Positions 51,496 to 60,302 of a stretch of 64,000 bases of DNA are shown here, one piece after another. The translations under genes and the position numbers were made by a program. Every line of letters begins with the position of its first letter. The stretch's first letter is position 1. The stretch spans positions 3,290,501 through 3,354,500 of the forward strand of contig NZ_CP095049.1 of the NCBI RefSeq assembly GCF_022919135.1. Direction: 5' to 3'. The notes under the pieces are model-generated. The model was not told where the DNA came from, ran no database searches, and worked only from the letters and a program-made list of their open reading frames with translations. The DNA comes from Hymenobacter cellulosivorans. GTDB taxonomy: Bacteria; Bacteroidota; Bacteroidia; Cytophagales; Hymenobacteraceae.

Positions 51496-52542
51496 TTGCC
51501 CCCGCCCAACTTACAAAACTACGTCCAAAACCCGGAACCACCGGCACCTTCCCGCCGCCGGCTGCTGGTTATCGGGGGCAAGCTGCTCATTACGGTCCTT
51601 ACCCTGGGTCTGCTCTATAATTCCGTGTACGCCGATGGGGCCACGGCCGCGGCCTGGCGCAAACTGCTCAGCACCACGCTCAGCGGCTCGGGGCGGGCGC
51701 CGGTACTAGCCGCGTTGGCCCTGGTGCCCGTCAACTGGGGGCTGGAAGCCTGGAAGTGGTGGCGCCTGGCCCGGCATCTGGAGCCCGTTTCGTATGGGCG
51801 CTGCTTCCGCGCGGTGTTGGTAGGCCTGACGCTGGGCTTCGTGACGCCCAACCGCGTGGGCGACTACGCCGGCCGCATCATCGAGCTTAAAAGCCGCCGG
51901 CTCGATGCGCTGGGGGCCGTGTTTCTGGGCCGCTACTGCCAACTGGTGGCTACCGTGGTGGCTGGCACCGTGGGGCTGCTCTATTTTCTGCTGACGTTTT
52001 ACCTGCCCGGTTACCCCTCCGCTGGGCTAGGGTTAGTGGTAGCTACCATCCTAATAAACGCCGGGGTGATTCTGCCGCTCTACCGGTCACGCCTGCTGCT
52101 CACGGCCCTGACGGTTATCAAGCCCCTGCGGCGGTTCCGGCGGTTTCTGGCCGTCATGCCCACGTATCCGGCCCACGCCCTGCACTGGATTCTGGCCCTC
52201 TCGATGCTGCGCTACGCCGTGTTCTGCCTGCAATTTGGGCTGCTGCTCTGGGCCTACGGGGCCTCGCCACCGGTGGGGCCGGGCCTGGCCGCCATTGCCG
52301 GTACATTTTTGATGAAGTCGTTGGTGCCCTCGCTCAATGCCCTGGCTGACGTGGGCGTGCGGGAGCTGTCGGCCACGCACTTGTTTGGGCTGCTGCACGA
52401 GCCGGCCCTGCCGGTGCTCAGCGCCAGCCTAAGCTTGTGGGTAATTAACATTGCCCTGCCCAGCGCCGCCGGCCTGCTGTTTGTGCTGCGCTTGAAGGTG
52501 TTTCGCAAGAAAAGTCAGGCTGCTAAAGCCCCGCAGGCATGA
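51496..52542 (+). CDS. Lysylphosphatidylglycerol synthase-type membrane flippase
   Basis: The 348-residue product has eight to ten membrane helices and the UPF0104/LPG_synthase_TM landmarks LVIGGKLLITVLTLGLLYNS, LVGLTLGFVTPNRVGDYAGR with IIELKSRR (about 115-140), FLGRYCQLVATVVAGTVGLL and FLMKSLVPSLNALADVGVRE. Family members flip lipids or work as accessory parts of cell-surface polymer synthesis. The next gene, a glycosyltransferase, overlaps it by four bases (ATGA at 52539), so the two probably act in one pathway. The start is the first in-frame codon of the annotated frame; it opens inside a long open region. Confidence 0.9.
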   Translation: MPPPNLQNYVQNPEPPAPSRRRLLVIGGKLLITVLTLGLLYNSVYADGATAAAWRKLLSTTLSGSGRAPVLAALALVPVNWGLEAWKWWRLARHLEPVSYGRCFRAVLVGLTLGFVTPNRVGDYAGRIIELKSRRLDALGAVFLGRYCQLVATVVAGTVGLLYFLLTFYLPGYPSAGLGLVVATILINAGVILPLYRSRLLLTALTVIKPLRRFRRFLAVMPTYPAHALHWILALSMLRYAVFCLQFGLLLWAYGASPPVGPGLAAIAGTFLMKSLVPSLNALADVGVRELSATHLFGLLHEPALPVLSASLSLWVINIALPSAAGLLFVLRLKVFRKKSQAAKAPQA

Positions 52543-53702
52543 GCACGCTGTGGATAGGAGGGGCCATGCTGGTGCTGCCCGCCGTGTACGCGGCTCTGAT
52601 GCTGCGCCTGCGCCGAGCCTGGGAAGCCCTGCCCACGGTGACGCCCACTGAGCTGCCTATTAAGCCGCTGCCAACGGCCGAGGGTCCGCTATTTTCGGTC
52701 CTTGTTGCCGCCCGCAACGAAGCCGACAACCTCCCCAACCTGCTCCACGACCTGGCCCAACAACGCCTGCCTGCCAGTCAGTTTGAGGTGCTCATTGCCG
52801 ACGACCATTCCACTGACGCTACCGCCCACCTCGTCGCCGAAGCCGCCCGGCGTAGCCCGTTTCCGCTACGCTTGGTGTCGCTCAGCGAGTTACCCACGGC
52901 CGGTACGGGCAAGAAAGCCGCCCTGCAAGCTGCCTTGCACCATGCCCGGGGCCCCTGGCTAGTCTGCACCGATGCTGACTGTCGCTTCGGCCCCGACTGG
53001 CTGGGCAGCTACGCCGCCCTGGTCACTTCCGATGCCACGGTGCGCTTTATCAGCGGTCCGGTGCGGCTCACGGGACCCGCCACGGCCTGGCAAGAGCTAA
53101 TGGGCCTCGAATTCGCGGGGTTGGTGGGGGTGGGGGCGGCCACTATCGGGCGGCAAAACCCTACCATGTGCAACGGGGCCAACCTGGCCTACCAGCGCGC
53201 TTCCTTCGCGGCCGTGCGGGGCTTTGCCGGCAACGAGCACCTGGCCAGCGGCGACGACGAATTTCTGCTCCACAAGCTGCACGCGGCTTTTCCCGGCAGC
53301 ATCCGCTTCCTTAAAAGCCCGGCGGCCCTGGTTTCTACCGCCGCCCCGGCCACACTGGGGGCTTTGCTGCGGCAGCGGGTGCGCTGGGCCAGCAAGTGGC
53401 GGCACTACCAGCACCCGGCCTCCCAGCAGCTGGCCCTGCTGGTGCTGGGGACCAACCTGGCCCTGTTCCTGGGCTTGCTGCTGACAGTCGGCCGCCCTGC
53501 TCTCTGGCCCTGGACCCTGGCCGCCTGGTTACTCAAGCTGGCCGCCGATGCCTGGTTTCTGCGCCCGGTGCTGGCGTTCCTGGGGTGCCCGCAGTGGCTG
53601 CGCTGGGTAGCCGTACTCCAACTGCTCTATGCGCCCTACGCCCTGGCTACGGGGTTGCTGGGGCTACGCGGTAGCTACGTCTGGAAGGAACGGCAGCTGT
53701 AG
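52539..53702 (+). CDS. Family 2 glycosyltransferase with C-terminal membrane helices
   Basis: The 387-residue product has a membrane helix at the N-terminus, then the GT2 domain: FSVLVAARNEADNLPNLLHD (about 50-70), VLIADDHSTDATAHL (about 85-99), WLVCTDADCRFGPDW (DxD, about 142-156), and QRVRWASKWRHYQ (the Q/RxRW motif of processive enzymes, about 268). Three more helices follow. It likely adds sugars to a lipid or polymer made with the flippase-type protein it overlaps. The stop lies inside the left arm of the palindrome at 53699. Confidence 0.92.
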   Translation: MSTLWIGGAMLVLPAVYAALMLRLRRAWEALPTVTPTELPIKPLPTAEGPLFSVLVAARNEADNLPNLLHDLAQQRLPASQFEVLIADDHSTDATAHLVAEAARRSPFPLRLVSLSELPTAGTGKKAALQAALHHARGPWLVCTDADCRFGPDWLGSYAALVTSDATVRFISGPVRLTGPATAWQELMGLEFAGLVGVGAATIGRQNPTMCNGANLAYQRASFAAVRGFAGNEHLASGDDEFLLHKLHAAFPGSIRFLKSPAALVSTAAPATLGALLRQRVRWASKWRHYQHPASQQLALLVLGTNLALFLGLLLTVGRPALWPWTLAAWLLKLAADAWFLRPVLAFLGCPQWLRWVAVLQLLYAPYALATGLLGLRGSYVWKERQL

Positions 53703-53780
53703 CGCGAACGGTGTAGTTCGCGTGTCCCCCCACCCCGTTTAGGAGTCGCTCTGGTACGCGAACTACGCCGTTCGCGCTAC
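53699..53780. repeat. 25-bp inverted repeat at the end of the glycosyltransferase gene
   Basis: Arms 53699-53723 and 53756-53780 are complementary with one mismatch; the left arm begins GTAGCGCGAACGGTGTAG. The stop codon of the glycosyltransferase lies within it. It looks like an extragenic repetitive palindrome; a terminator role is possible but no T-run follows. Confidence 0.85.
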
Positions 53781-54039
53781 TGTCCGGCCAACTCTTGATA
53801 CAGCCCAAACAGAAACTTTAGCCGCTGAAGCTCCATAGTAAAGACCTTGGTTCGGTAGAGTAGCCAGATGCAAAAATGCTGCTGTCATGTGCATAGCCTG
53901 ACAACGTGCCCTTGTGCGAGCCAGCGGCGTAAGGCTCGATGCAGGCACACAGCTAAGCTCTGGGGCTGGCCCGCAACTACGCCCCTGCAACAAAAGCACG
54001 CCGGACCTAGAGCTCAAGCCTCTGCCGTACGAGGAGTTC

Positions 54040-54285
54040 ACATGCCTCATCTTCAACGGTGTGCTGAGCCTGCGTACCTATCTGCTTCAGTTGGACTTTA
54101 TCATTAACGAAAAGCGCGTGTGGCTCGTGTGAGTAATGGACCATGAGTCGGTTACCCCAAGCGCGCCGAGCGAAAGTGTCGCGCCTCCTCGTACTTGTTG
54201 CGCGAGTAGGCGCTTACTGCCCCCAACGAAGTCTGGACTGCCGACATCACCTATATCTCAAGCAAGGTCAAACACTTGCCCAATT
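54040..54285 (+). pseudogene. Decayed IS3-family transposase (orfB) fragment
   Basis: Reading across two phases gives RTYLLQLDFIINEKRV, then YPKRAERKCRASSYLLRE, a TAG stop, then ALTAPNEVWTADITYISSK. The last part is the N-terminal edge of the integrase core (rve) domain; W.aDITYI is its most conserved sequence in IS3 orfB. The order (YLL...KRVw, YPK, YLLR, pN.vW.aDITYI) is the usual one. Frameshifts and a stop show it is dead. A piece of an IS3 orfA-type gene lies downstream at 56010. The rest of 53781-54392 holds nothing else I can support. Confidence 0.7.
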
Positions 54286-54392
54286 CTTCTCGCAAACTTC
54301 TATCTTTAATCCCGAGCAAATTTGCTTAATAGACCTTGCCTAAACTCTCCGTTTATGGGAGTTTATTACTTATATCTAGGATTGAATTTATT

Positions 54393-55907
54393 ATGGCAGT
54401 TCTTTCTTATCCATTCTTACAAGCGCACCAGAGGTTGCTACTAGCACTCTTTCTCTTCGTTTATCATCCCACCAGCGCGCAGAAAGAAGCTACTACTTGG
54501 TACTTTGGAAACAAGGCGGGCTTTGATTTCTCTACGGGCCATCCCTTGCCACTTGCTACCAGCGCGATGTTGACGGGCTATACTACGGCTGTAGTTTCGG
54601 ACGGCACCACAGAAGAAGTGCAATTTTATACCAATGGGGAACAAGTCTGGAACCGTCGTCATCAGCGCATGGCCCATGGAGACAGCATGTTAGGCTTCCG
54701 AAATTTTTCGCAAGGGGCCCTAATTCTCCCTGTGCCAGGTCAAGCGCATCAATACTATTTATTTAACCTCGTGCCTACGTCCGGATTGGGTACTACTCTG
54801 ACCTATTCTCGCGTCGATATGTTACTAGCAGCAGGTTTAGGGGATGTAGTGCCCGAAGAAAAAGGACGAATCTTAACCGGCCAATTCACACAACAATTGA
54901 CGGGCATTCGGCATGCCAATGGGGTAGATTACTGGGTTGTGGTACATGAGTGGCCGGGCAACCAGTTCCGCGTGTACCGCGTGGATGCACTAGGTGTTGT
55001 CTTGGCGCGAACTCAGGCTATTGGTCCACAACTACCCGCAACAGCGCAACAACAAGACATAGAGGGTACCCTACGTGCCTCTCCTAACGGTCGTTATCTA
55101 GCGTATGCTTCGGCAGGGCGAGTACCCCTTAGCCTTTTCGATTTCGATCCGGCTACTGGGGATATCAGCCATTTTATCTCCTTAGGGCAACTGCTAGGGG
55201 GAGGGGGAATCTCTTTCTCCCCAGATAACACTAAACTGTACGCCCAAGATTATCGCCTTTCTCAGCTTACAATGGGCACCCGTAACATCCTTCTCCAGTT
55301 TGACTTACAAGCAGGAGATGACGCAGCTGTTGTAGCATCAGGCCTCAGTATTGTGGTGGGTAATCCTACCACGAACATTAGTGCCCAACAACAGGATGTA
55401 GCTGGCTATTATGCTTTGCAGCTAGGATCAGACGGGCGTCTGTATGGGGCAAGCCAATATCAAGACGAAACGCCTTCGGCGCCTAGAGGAGATAACTTGT
55501 ACGTCATTCAGTACCCCAACCGTCGGGGATATGCCTGCGCCGTGTTCTATCAAACTATTGATTTTCGTCCCGGTGCCCTAGGCCCTGGCCTTCCCAATTT
55601 CCCCCAGCATTATTTTAATGGTCTAGAATCCGTTGCAGACGCTGGCAGCGCGTGTGCAGATGCGCAAATAGCTTTATTCCCTAATCCTACTACTGGCGCC
55701 TTTCGCATACAGGTAACGGAAGGATGTACCGATACTTATCACATGACCTTATATGACGTCTTGGGGAGAAGAGTACTAGTTAAGACACTAAAAGAGGCAG
55801 ATAGAACGGAGCAGATTAATATTACTCCCTTAGCATCAGGAGTTTACTCGATTATTTTGGACTCTAGTTCAAATAGGCGAATTACACATAAGCTTGTTAA
55901 ATACTAA
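54393..55907 (+). CDS. Secreted protein with T9SS type A sorting domain
   Basis: From the ATG at 54393 the 504-residue product has a signal peptide (LLLALFLFVYHPTSAQ), then repeated blade-like segments: ATTWYFGNKAGFDFSTGHPL, GIRHANGVDYWVVVHEWPGN, GTLRASPNGRYLAYASAGRV and GGGGISFSPDNTKLYAQDYR. This pattern is common in Bacteroidota proteins with WD40-like beta-propellers of unknown partner. The C-terminus IALFPNPTTGAFRIQVTEG with YDVLGRRVL and LASGVYSIIL is the type A sorting domain that sends it through the type IX system to the surface. Codon use is less GC-rich than neighbours, suggesting transfer. Confidence 0.88.
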   Translation: MAVLSYPFLQAHQRLLLALFLFVYHPTSAQKEATTWYFGNKAGFDFSTGHPLPLATSAMLTGYTTAVVSDGTTEEVQFYTNGEQVWNRRHQRMAHGDSMLGFRNFSQGALILPVPGQAHQYYLFNLVPTSGLGTTLTYSRVDMLLAAGLGDVVPEEKGRILTGQFTQQLTGIRHANGVDYWVVVHEWPGNQFRVYRVDALGVVLARTQAIGPQLPATAQQQDIEGTLRASPNGRYLAYASAGRVPLSLFDFDPATGDISHFISLGQLLGGGGISFSPDNTKLYAQDYRLSQLTMGTRNILLQFDLQAGDDAAVVASGLSIVVGNPTTNISAQQQDVAGYYALQLGSDGRLYGASQYQDETPSAPRGDNLYVIQYPNRRGYACAVFYQTIDFRPGALGPGLPNFPQHYFNGLESVADAGSACADAQIALFPNPTTGAFRIQVTEGCTDTYHMTLYDVLGRRVLVKTLKEADRTEQINITPLASGVYSIILDSSSNRRITHKLVKY

Positions 55908-56009
55908 ACTTTCTGGAACGATACAGCTAATATTTGCTGCCCAAGTAGATGCCCTCGTTGAGGTGGTCTAGGCGAGGTGGACAGAAGAAGGACGTATATT
56001 TCTTCAGTT

Positions 56010-56468
56010 ATGGCAACCAAAACCAGTGGGGTGTCGCCCGACAAATGGCGTAAATACGACTAGGCGGTTAAGGCTGAGGACCTGCGTCTGGCCAGTGAAA
56101 GCCGCAGCACCCAGGTTGCGGCACGGCAGTTGGTTGCCCCATATGGCCCCCCCTTATTTTTAGCACGCCACGACTCGACTAAGTTGATCGAGATGACCGG
56201 CGTGCTACAGTGGCCCGCACTCGTGCAGCAGCGGGCCTTGGTATGCCACTGGTATTGGGCCAAGCTGACAAAGGAAACCCCTGTGTAGAGTTTCTATCGA
56301 GAGACTTATGATACCACCTTCACTGGGCTGCCTATCTTGTACTTTGAAAATTCCGTGGAGCACTGGCCTATTACACCCGGAGTACCTGTAGATTCAGTCT
56401 ATAATCGGGTCCGCTACCGCCTGGTGTTTCAAGCGCACGTAAAAGCCTGCCGCCGCGTGCTGCTATAG
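56010..56468 (+). pseudogene. Decayed IS3 orfA-type transposase fragment joined to an unknown relic
   Basis: One phase reads MATKTSGVSPDKWRKYD, TAG (56061-56063), then AVKAEDLRLASESRSTQVAA with RQL, the N-terminus of an IS3-type orfA transposase. The same phase continues without recognisable family as FLARHDSTKLIEMTGVLQWP and LVCHWYWAKLTKETPV, TAG (56286-56288), then FYRETYDTTFTGLPILYFEN and VYNRVRYRLVFQAHVKACRR, ending at 56466-56468. Two stops make it non-functional. The second half may be the remains of another gene. Nothing else supportable lies in 55908-56519. Confidence 0.6.
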
Positions 56469-56519
56469 TTAGCAGCCGAAAAGTTGTGTAGCGAAACGGT
56501 AGTTCTAGCAAAAGGAGGG

Positions 56520-56840
56520 TTAGTTCAGCACATCCTGTACAGGAGGCTCGTGTAATGTTAGCTCCCACTCCTGAAAGTCAGGGATTACTTGATAAGAATC
56601 ATCACAGTACGACCGAATGTATTGCGTGGCTCTCCACTCTGCATATTTCGCATTAGTAACCTGCCCGGTCTCGTTGAATTCCAACACGTTTGCATAGATG
56701 GCAAAAGCCTGCTCAATCGCGCTTGGATCCTCGCCATATAAAGCCAAGTAATCAATGCCCTGTAATTGACTATGGCTTCCGCTTGCCATAAAATAGGCGA
56801 AGGTGCGTAGGGCGCCGCTAACGGAGTTGCTTAACTTCAT
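56520..56840 (-). CDS. Hypothetical protein, 106 residues
   Basis: The soluble product starts MKLSNSVSGALRTFAYFMAS and contains IDYLALYGEDPSAIEQAFAI and NAKYAEWRATQYIRSYCDDS. Length and composition are those of a real small protein, and there is no competing frame. I recognise no family. It sits in the accessory stretch next to transposase relics, so it may be an acquired cargo or small immunity gene, but no partner toxin is visible. Confidence 0.65.
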   Translation of the reverse strand: MKLSNSVSGALRTFAYFMASGSHSQLQGIDYLALYGEDPSAIEQAFAIYANVLEFNETGQVTNAKYAEWRATQYIRSYCDDSYQVIPDFQEWELTLHEPPVQDVLN

Positions 56841-57020
56841 TGGGACAAGGTAGCTGTTTTAGTGGGCCGTGAATGTCAGATGTCACTGTTCACCCAAACG
56901 GTGGTTTGAGTAGTGTAAGCTCTTCGAAGCAGAGTTCAGTTTGGACCTACTAGCGGGAAAGGGCTAAACAGGGCTAAAGATTATTGTACCTTGCACCCTA
57001 ACAGCCTTTTGCCTGAATGT

Positions 57021-59507
57021 ATGCCCTGCTTGCCTATGCCACACCTCTGCTCCTTTTTCCCGGCGAATTTGACGCCATATCGTACCGTTTCTTTCCGGAC
57101 CTTCTCCTGCTGCCTGCTCGTGCTGCTGCTAGCCTTAGGGCTAACTCCTGTTCGTGCCCAGCGTCTGGCTACCGGTTTCAACCACTCACTAGCCATCCAG
57201 GCCGACGGTACGCTCTGGGCTTGGGGAAGTAACCTCGGTGGCCAACTCGGCGATGGGACTAAGGCCGAGCGGACCGTGCCTATTCAGATTGGCACGGCGA
57301 CTTGGCAAAGTGTAGCGGCGGGTGCCTTCCATACGGTAGCGCTGCGCCCGGATGGTACGCTCTGGACGTGGGGAAGTAACTATGCTGGGCAGTTGGGCGA
57401 TGGCACTACCACGGAGCGGCTGACGCCCGTCCAGATTGGTACGGCGACGTGGCAAAGTGTAGCGGCGGGCTACCATCACACGCTGGCGGTGCGCACGGAT
57501 GGTACGCTCTGGGCCTGGGGCCGTAACGAGTACGGTCAACTAGGCGATGACACCAGGACGGATCGGCTGACGCCCATTCAAATTGGCACGGCGACTTGGC
57601 GAAGTGTAGCGGCGGGCGAGAGCCACACGCTGGCAGTGCGCAGCGATGGTACGCTCTGGGCCTGGGGAAATAATGCACTGGGGCAGCTCGGTGACGGTAC
57701 TACGCCGAGTGGCACCGCCTCCTTTCGCACCGCGCCCGTCCAGATTGGCACCGCCTCCACTTGGCAAAGTATCGCAGCCGGTGAGGGCCATACCGTAGCG
57801 CTGCGCACCGACGGCACGCTCTGGGCCTGGGGAAGTAATGCACTGGGGCAGTTCGGCGACGGGACCACCACCAATCGCAACGTGCCCACACAGGTAGGCA
57901 CAACCTCGACGTGGCAACATATCGCCGCAGGCGGGTACCACACGGTTGCTATGCGCACGGACGGCACGCTCTGGACCTGGGGCTATAACCTTTATGGGCA
58001 GCTGGGCGATGGCACCATAAGCACTCGTACTATGCCCGTTCAGATTGGCACGGCTTCTACTTGGCAACATATCGCCGCAGGCGGGTATCACACACTGGCC
58101 ATACGGACGGACGGCACGCTCTGGGCCTGGGGAAGCAACAGCGACGGGCAAGTAGGACATAGCACTTTAGTGACGTCCATTCGCCCGACTCCCACCCAGA
58201 TTGGTGTGGCTTCCGCCTGGAAAAGTATTGCGGCCGGCTTAAGTCATACGCTAGCGCTGCGTACGGATGGCACCCTCTGGGCCTGGGGGAGTAACTACTT
58301 CGGGCAACTCGGGACCGGTACTGGAGCAGATGACTACGTACCCGCCCAGGTAGGCACGGCCTCCACCTGGCAGAGTATCGCAGCCGGTGAGCATCAGACG
58401 GTAGCACTGCGCACGGACGGCACGCTCTGGGCTTGGGGCAATAACTCCTATGGGAAGCTGGGCGATGGCACCACCACGGATCGGCCGACGCCCGTCCAAA
58501 TTGGGACGGCAACTTGGAAAAGCATCGCGGCGGGCGTCCACCATACGGTAGCGCTGCGCACGGATGGTACGCTCTGGACCTGGGGAAATAACTTCTATGG
58601 GCAGCTGGGCGATGGTACCAGGACGGATCATCCGGTGCCCGTTCAGATAGGCATTGGCTCTACGTGGCAAAGTATCGCGGCTGGCGAATTTCATACCGTA
58701 GCGGTACGCACGGACGGCACGCTCTGGGCCTGGGGCTATAATTCGTATGGGCAGCTCGGCGATGGCACCACCACGAATAGCCCTTCGCCCGTCCAAGTAG
58801 GCACGGCCGCCACGTGGAAAAATGTAGCGGTAGCTATCTATCACACGCTAGCGGTGCGTACGGATGGCACGCTCTGGGCCTGGGGCAGTAACTCCTATGG
58901 GCAGCTGGGCGATGGCACCACGACGGATCGGCTGACGCCCGTTCAGATTGGCACCGCAACGTGGCAAAGTATCGCCGCGGGTGGGCTAGACCACACGCTG
59001 GCCCTGCGCACGGACGGTACGCTCTGGGCCTGGGGAAAAAACCAGTACGGACAGCTCGGTGATGGGACTAATACCTCGCGCCTAGCCCCCGTTCAAATTG
59101 GCACCGCGACGTGGCAAAGTGTGGCAGCAGGCGAGTATTATAGCCTGGCGGTGCGCACGGATGGCACGCGCTGGGCCTGGGGCAATGACTACTATGGTCA
59201 ATTCGGTGCTGGCCGACCCTGGGTCAGGACAACTCCACTGCTTATTTATCCACTCTTGCCTACTGCCACGCGCTCAGCCACCACGGGGCCAGTGCTTTCG
59301 TTGGTGCCCAACCCAGCTCACGACCAAGTCGAACTGCCGGGCTGGCCCAGTGACACGCAGTTAAGCTTATTTGATGCCCAGGGCCGGCGCGTAGCTACGG
59401 GGCAAGGGAGCCGTCTCTCCCTACGAGAGGTAGTTCCCGGCCTCTACCTGCTACGAGCCGCGCGGCCTGGGCAGCCCACTCGCACCGCGCGCCTCGTGCA
59501 TGAGTAA
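57021..59507 (+). CDS. RCC1-repeat surface protein with T9SS sorting domain
   Basis: From the ATG at 57021 the 828-residue product has a signal-like segment (FSCCLLVLLLALGLTPVRAQ, with the cut probably after RAQ). Fourteen RCC1-type repeats of about 48-55 residues follow, each with DGTLWAWGSN.YGQLGDGT and P.QIGTATWQSIAAG..HTLA, from about residue 50 to 735. Fourteen blades suggest two seven-bladed propellers. The C-terminus LVPNPAHDQVELPGWPSDTQ with LSLFDAQGRRVATGQ and GLYLLRAARPG is a type A sorting domain for secretion by the type IX system. An in-frame TTG at 56991 is an unlikely start. Confidence 0.9.
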   Translation: MPCLPMPHLCSFFPANLTPYRTVSFRTFSCCLLVLLLALGLTPVRAQRLATGFNHSLAIQADGTLWAWGSNLGGQLGDGTKAERTVPIQIGTATWQSVAAGAFHTVALRPDGTLWTWGSNYAGQLGDGTTTERLTPVQIGTATWQSVAAGYHHTLAVRTDGTLWAWGRNEYGQLGDDTRTDRLTPIQIGTATWRSVAAGESHTLAVRSDGTLWAWGNNALGQLGDGTTPSGTASFRTAPVQIGTASTWQSIAAGEGHTVALRTDGTLWAWGSNALGQFGDGTTTNRNVPTQVGTTSTWQHIAAGGYHTVAMRTDGTLWTWGYNLYGQLGDGTISTRTMPVQIGTASTWQHIAAGGYHTLAIRTDGTLWAWGSNSDGQVGHSTLVTSIRPTPTQIGVASAWKSIAAGLSHTLALRTDGTLWAWGSNYFGQLGTGTGADDYVPAQVGTASTWQSIAAGEHQTVALRTDGTLWAWGNNSYGKLGDGTTTDRPTPVQIGTATWKSIAAGVHHTVALRTDGTLWTWGNNFYGQLGDGTRTDHPVPVQIGIGSTWQSIAAGEFHTVAVRTDGTLWAWGYNSYGQLGDGTTTNSPSPVQVGTAATWKNVAVAIYHTLAVRTDGTLWAWGSNSYGQLGDGTTTDRLTPVQIGTATWQSIAAGGLDHTLALRTDGTLWAWGKNQYGQLGDGTNTSRLAPVQIGTATWQSVAAGEYYSLAVRTDGTRWAWGNDYYGQFGAGRPWVRTTPLLIYPLLPTATRSATTGPVLSLVPNPAHDQVELPGWPSDTQLSLFDAQGRRVATGQGSRLSLREVVPGLYLLRAARPGQPTRTARLVHE

Positions 59508-59551
59508 CCCGTAACCGCCCTTGCTAGGCAGGGTCACTCTACTCTGCAACC

Positions 59552-59588
59552 CACCGCCCCCGGCCTCCCTAGGCCGGGGGCGGTGCGC
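59552..59588 (+). terminator. Strong hairpin after the RCC1 gene
   Basis: CACCGCCCCCGGCCT (59552-59566) pairs perfectly with AGGCCGGGGGCGGTG (59571-59585) around CCCT, 45 bp after the stop. There is no long T-run, only GCGCGTTTGG. Confidence 0.7.
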
Positions 59589-59722
59589 GTTTGGGGCCCG
59601 GCCAAAACCGGCCAAGCTACGACAGAAATACCCGATAAAACAGGGTGGCGGCGGTTGTTTTCTCGTTATTGTGGAGCGTACTTATCTAGTGAATCAATGG
59701 GCGGTAAAACGCCTACTCTGCC

Positions 59723-60250
59723 ATGCGCAAGTACGATTTTGTCTGGATGCTGCCAGCCTGTATGCTGGCTATTGTTGTAGCCATGGGTGGTTTGCTGCTG
59801 AGCGCGGCCGGCCTGATTTCCATCGTGCCTCCGGATGCCGCTAGCTTACCCGTCGTAGCCACCGACAGCACGCAAGTACAGCTCCTTGATTCCACGCAGC
59901 TGGCGGCCACTCCCGTTCCCATTGACTCCGTTACGCTGGCGGCCAGCATCCAGGGCAAAAGCATATTTGAAAGCAACTGCGCCCAGTGCCACGCTATTAA
60001 TGAGGTGGTAGTAGGGCCGGCCCTCAGAAACGTGCACAAGCGCCGCTCCATTGCCTGGCTGGTGCCCTGGGTGAAGAACTCCAGCAAAATGGTAGCTGCT
60101 GGCGACGAATACGGGGTGAAAATCTTCAACTTATACCAGAAGCAGCAAATGCCCAGCTTCCAGCTTTCTGAGACCGAAATCAAAAATATTCTGGCCTATA
60201 TTGAGGTAGAGTCGGGGATAACAGGGGCTGGAACCGTTGCGGTGCGGTAG
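59723..60250 (+). CDS. Membrane-anchored c-type cytochrome
   Basis: The 175-residue product has one N-terminal membrane anchor (VWMLPACMLAIVVAMGGLLL) and a mono-haem domain with CAQCH (about 86-90), then VGPALRNVHKRRS and a distal Met in KQQMPSFQLSETEIKNILAY. This is the class I cytochrome c order. The linker is rich in Thr/Ser/Val. It would carry electrons in the periplasm, perhaps to an oxidase not in this window. No oxidase genes are near. Confidence 0.9.
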   Translation: MRKYDFVWMLPACMLAIVVAMGGLLLSAAGLISIVPPDAASLPVVATDSTQVQLLDSTQLAATPVPIDSVTLAASIQGKSIFESNCAQCHAINEVVVGPALRNVHKRRSIAWLVPWVKNSSKMVAAGDEYGVKIFNLYQKQQMPSFQLSETEIKNILAYIEVESGITGAGTVAVR

Positions 60251-60302
60251 TGCCGGCTCGCGTGTCCGACGCGGGCCGGCAGGACAAACCATGTAGCAAG
60301 AA

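Noticed and set aside
57160..59260. DNA tandem repeat or CRISPR-like array
   Set aside because: The 140-160 bp periodicity is the coding sequence of RCC1 protein repeats, with the reading frame intact throughout.
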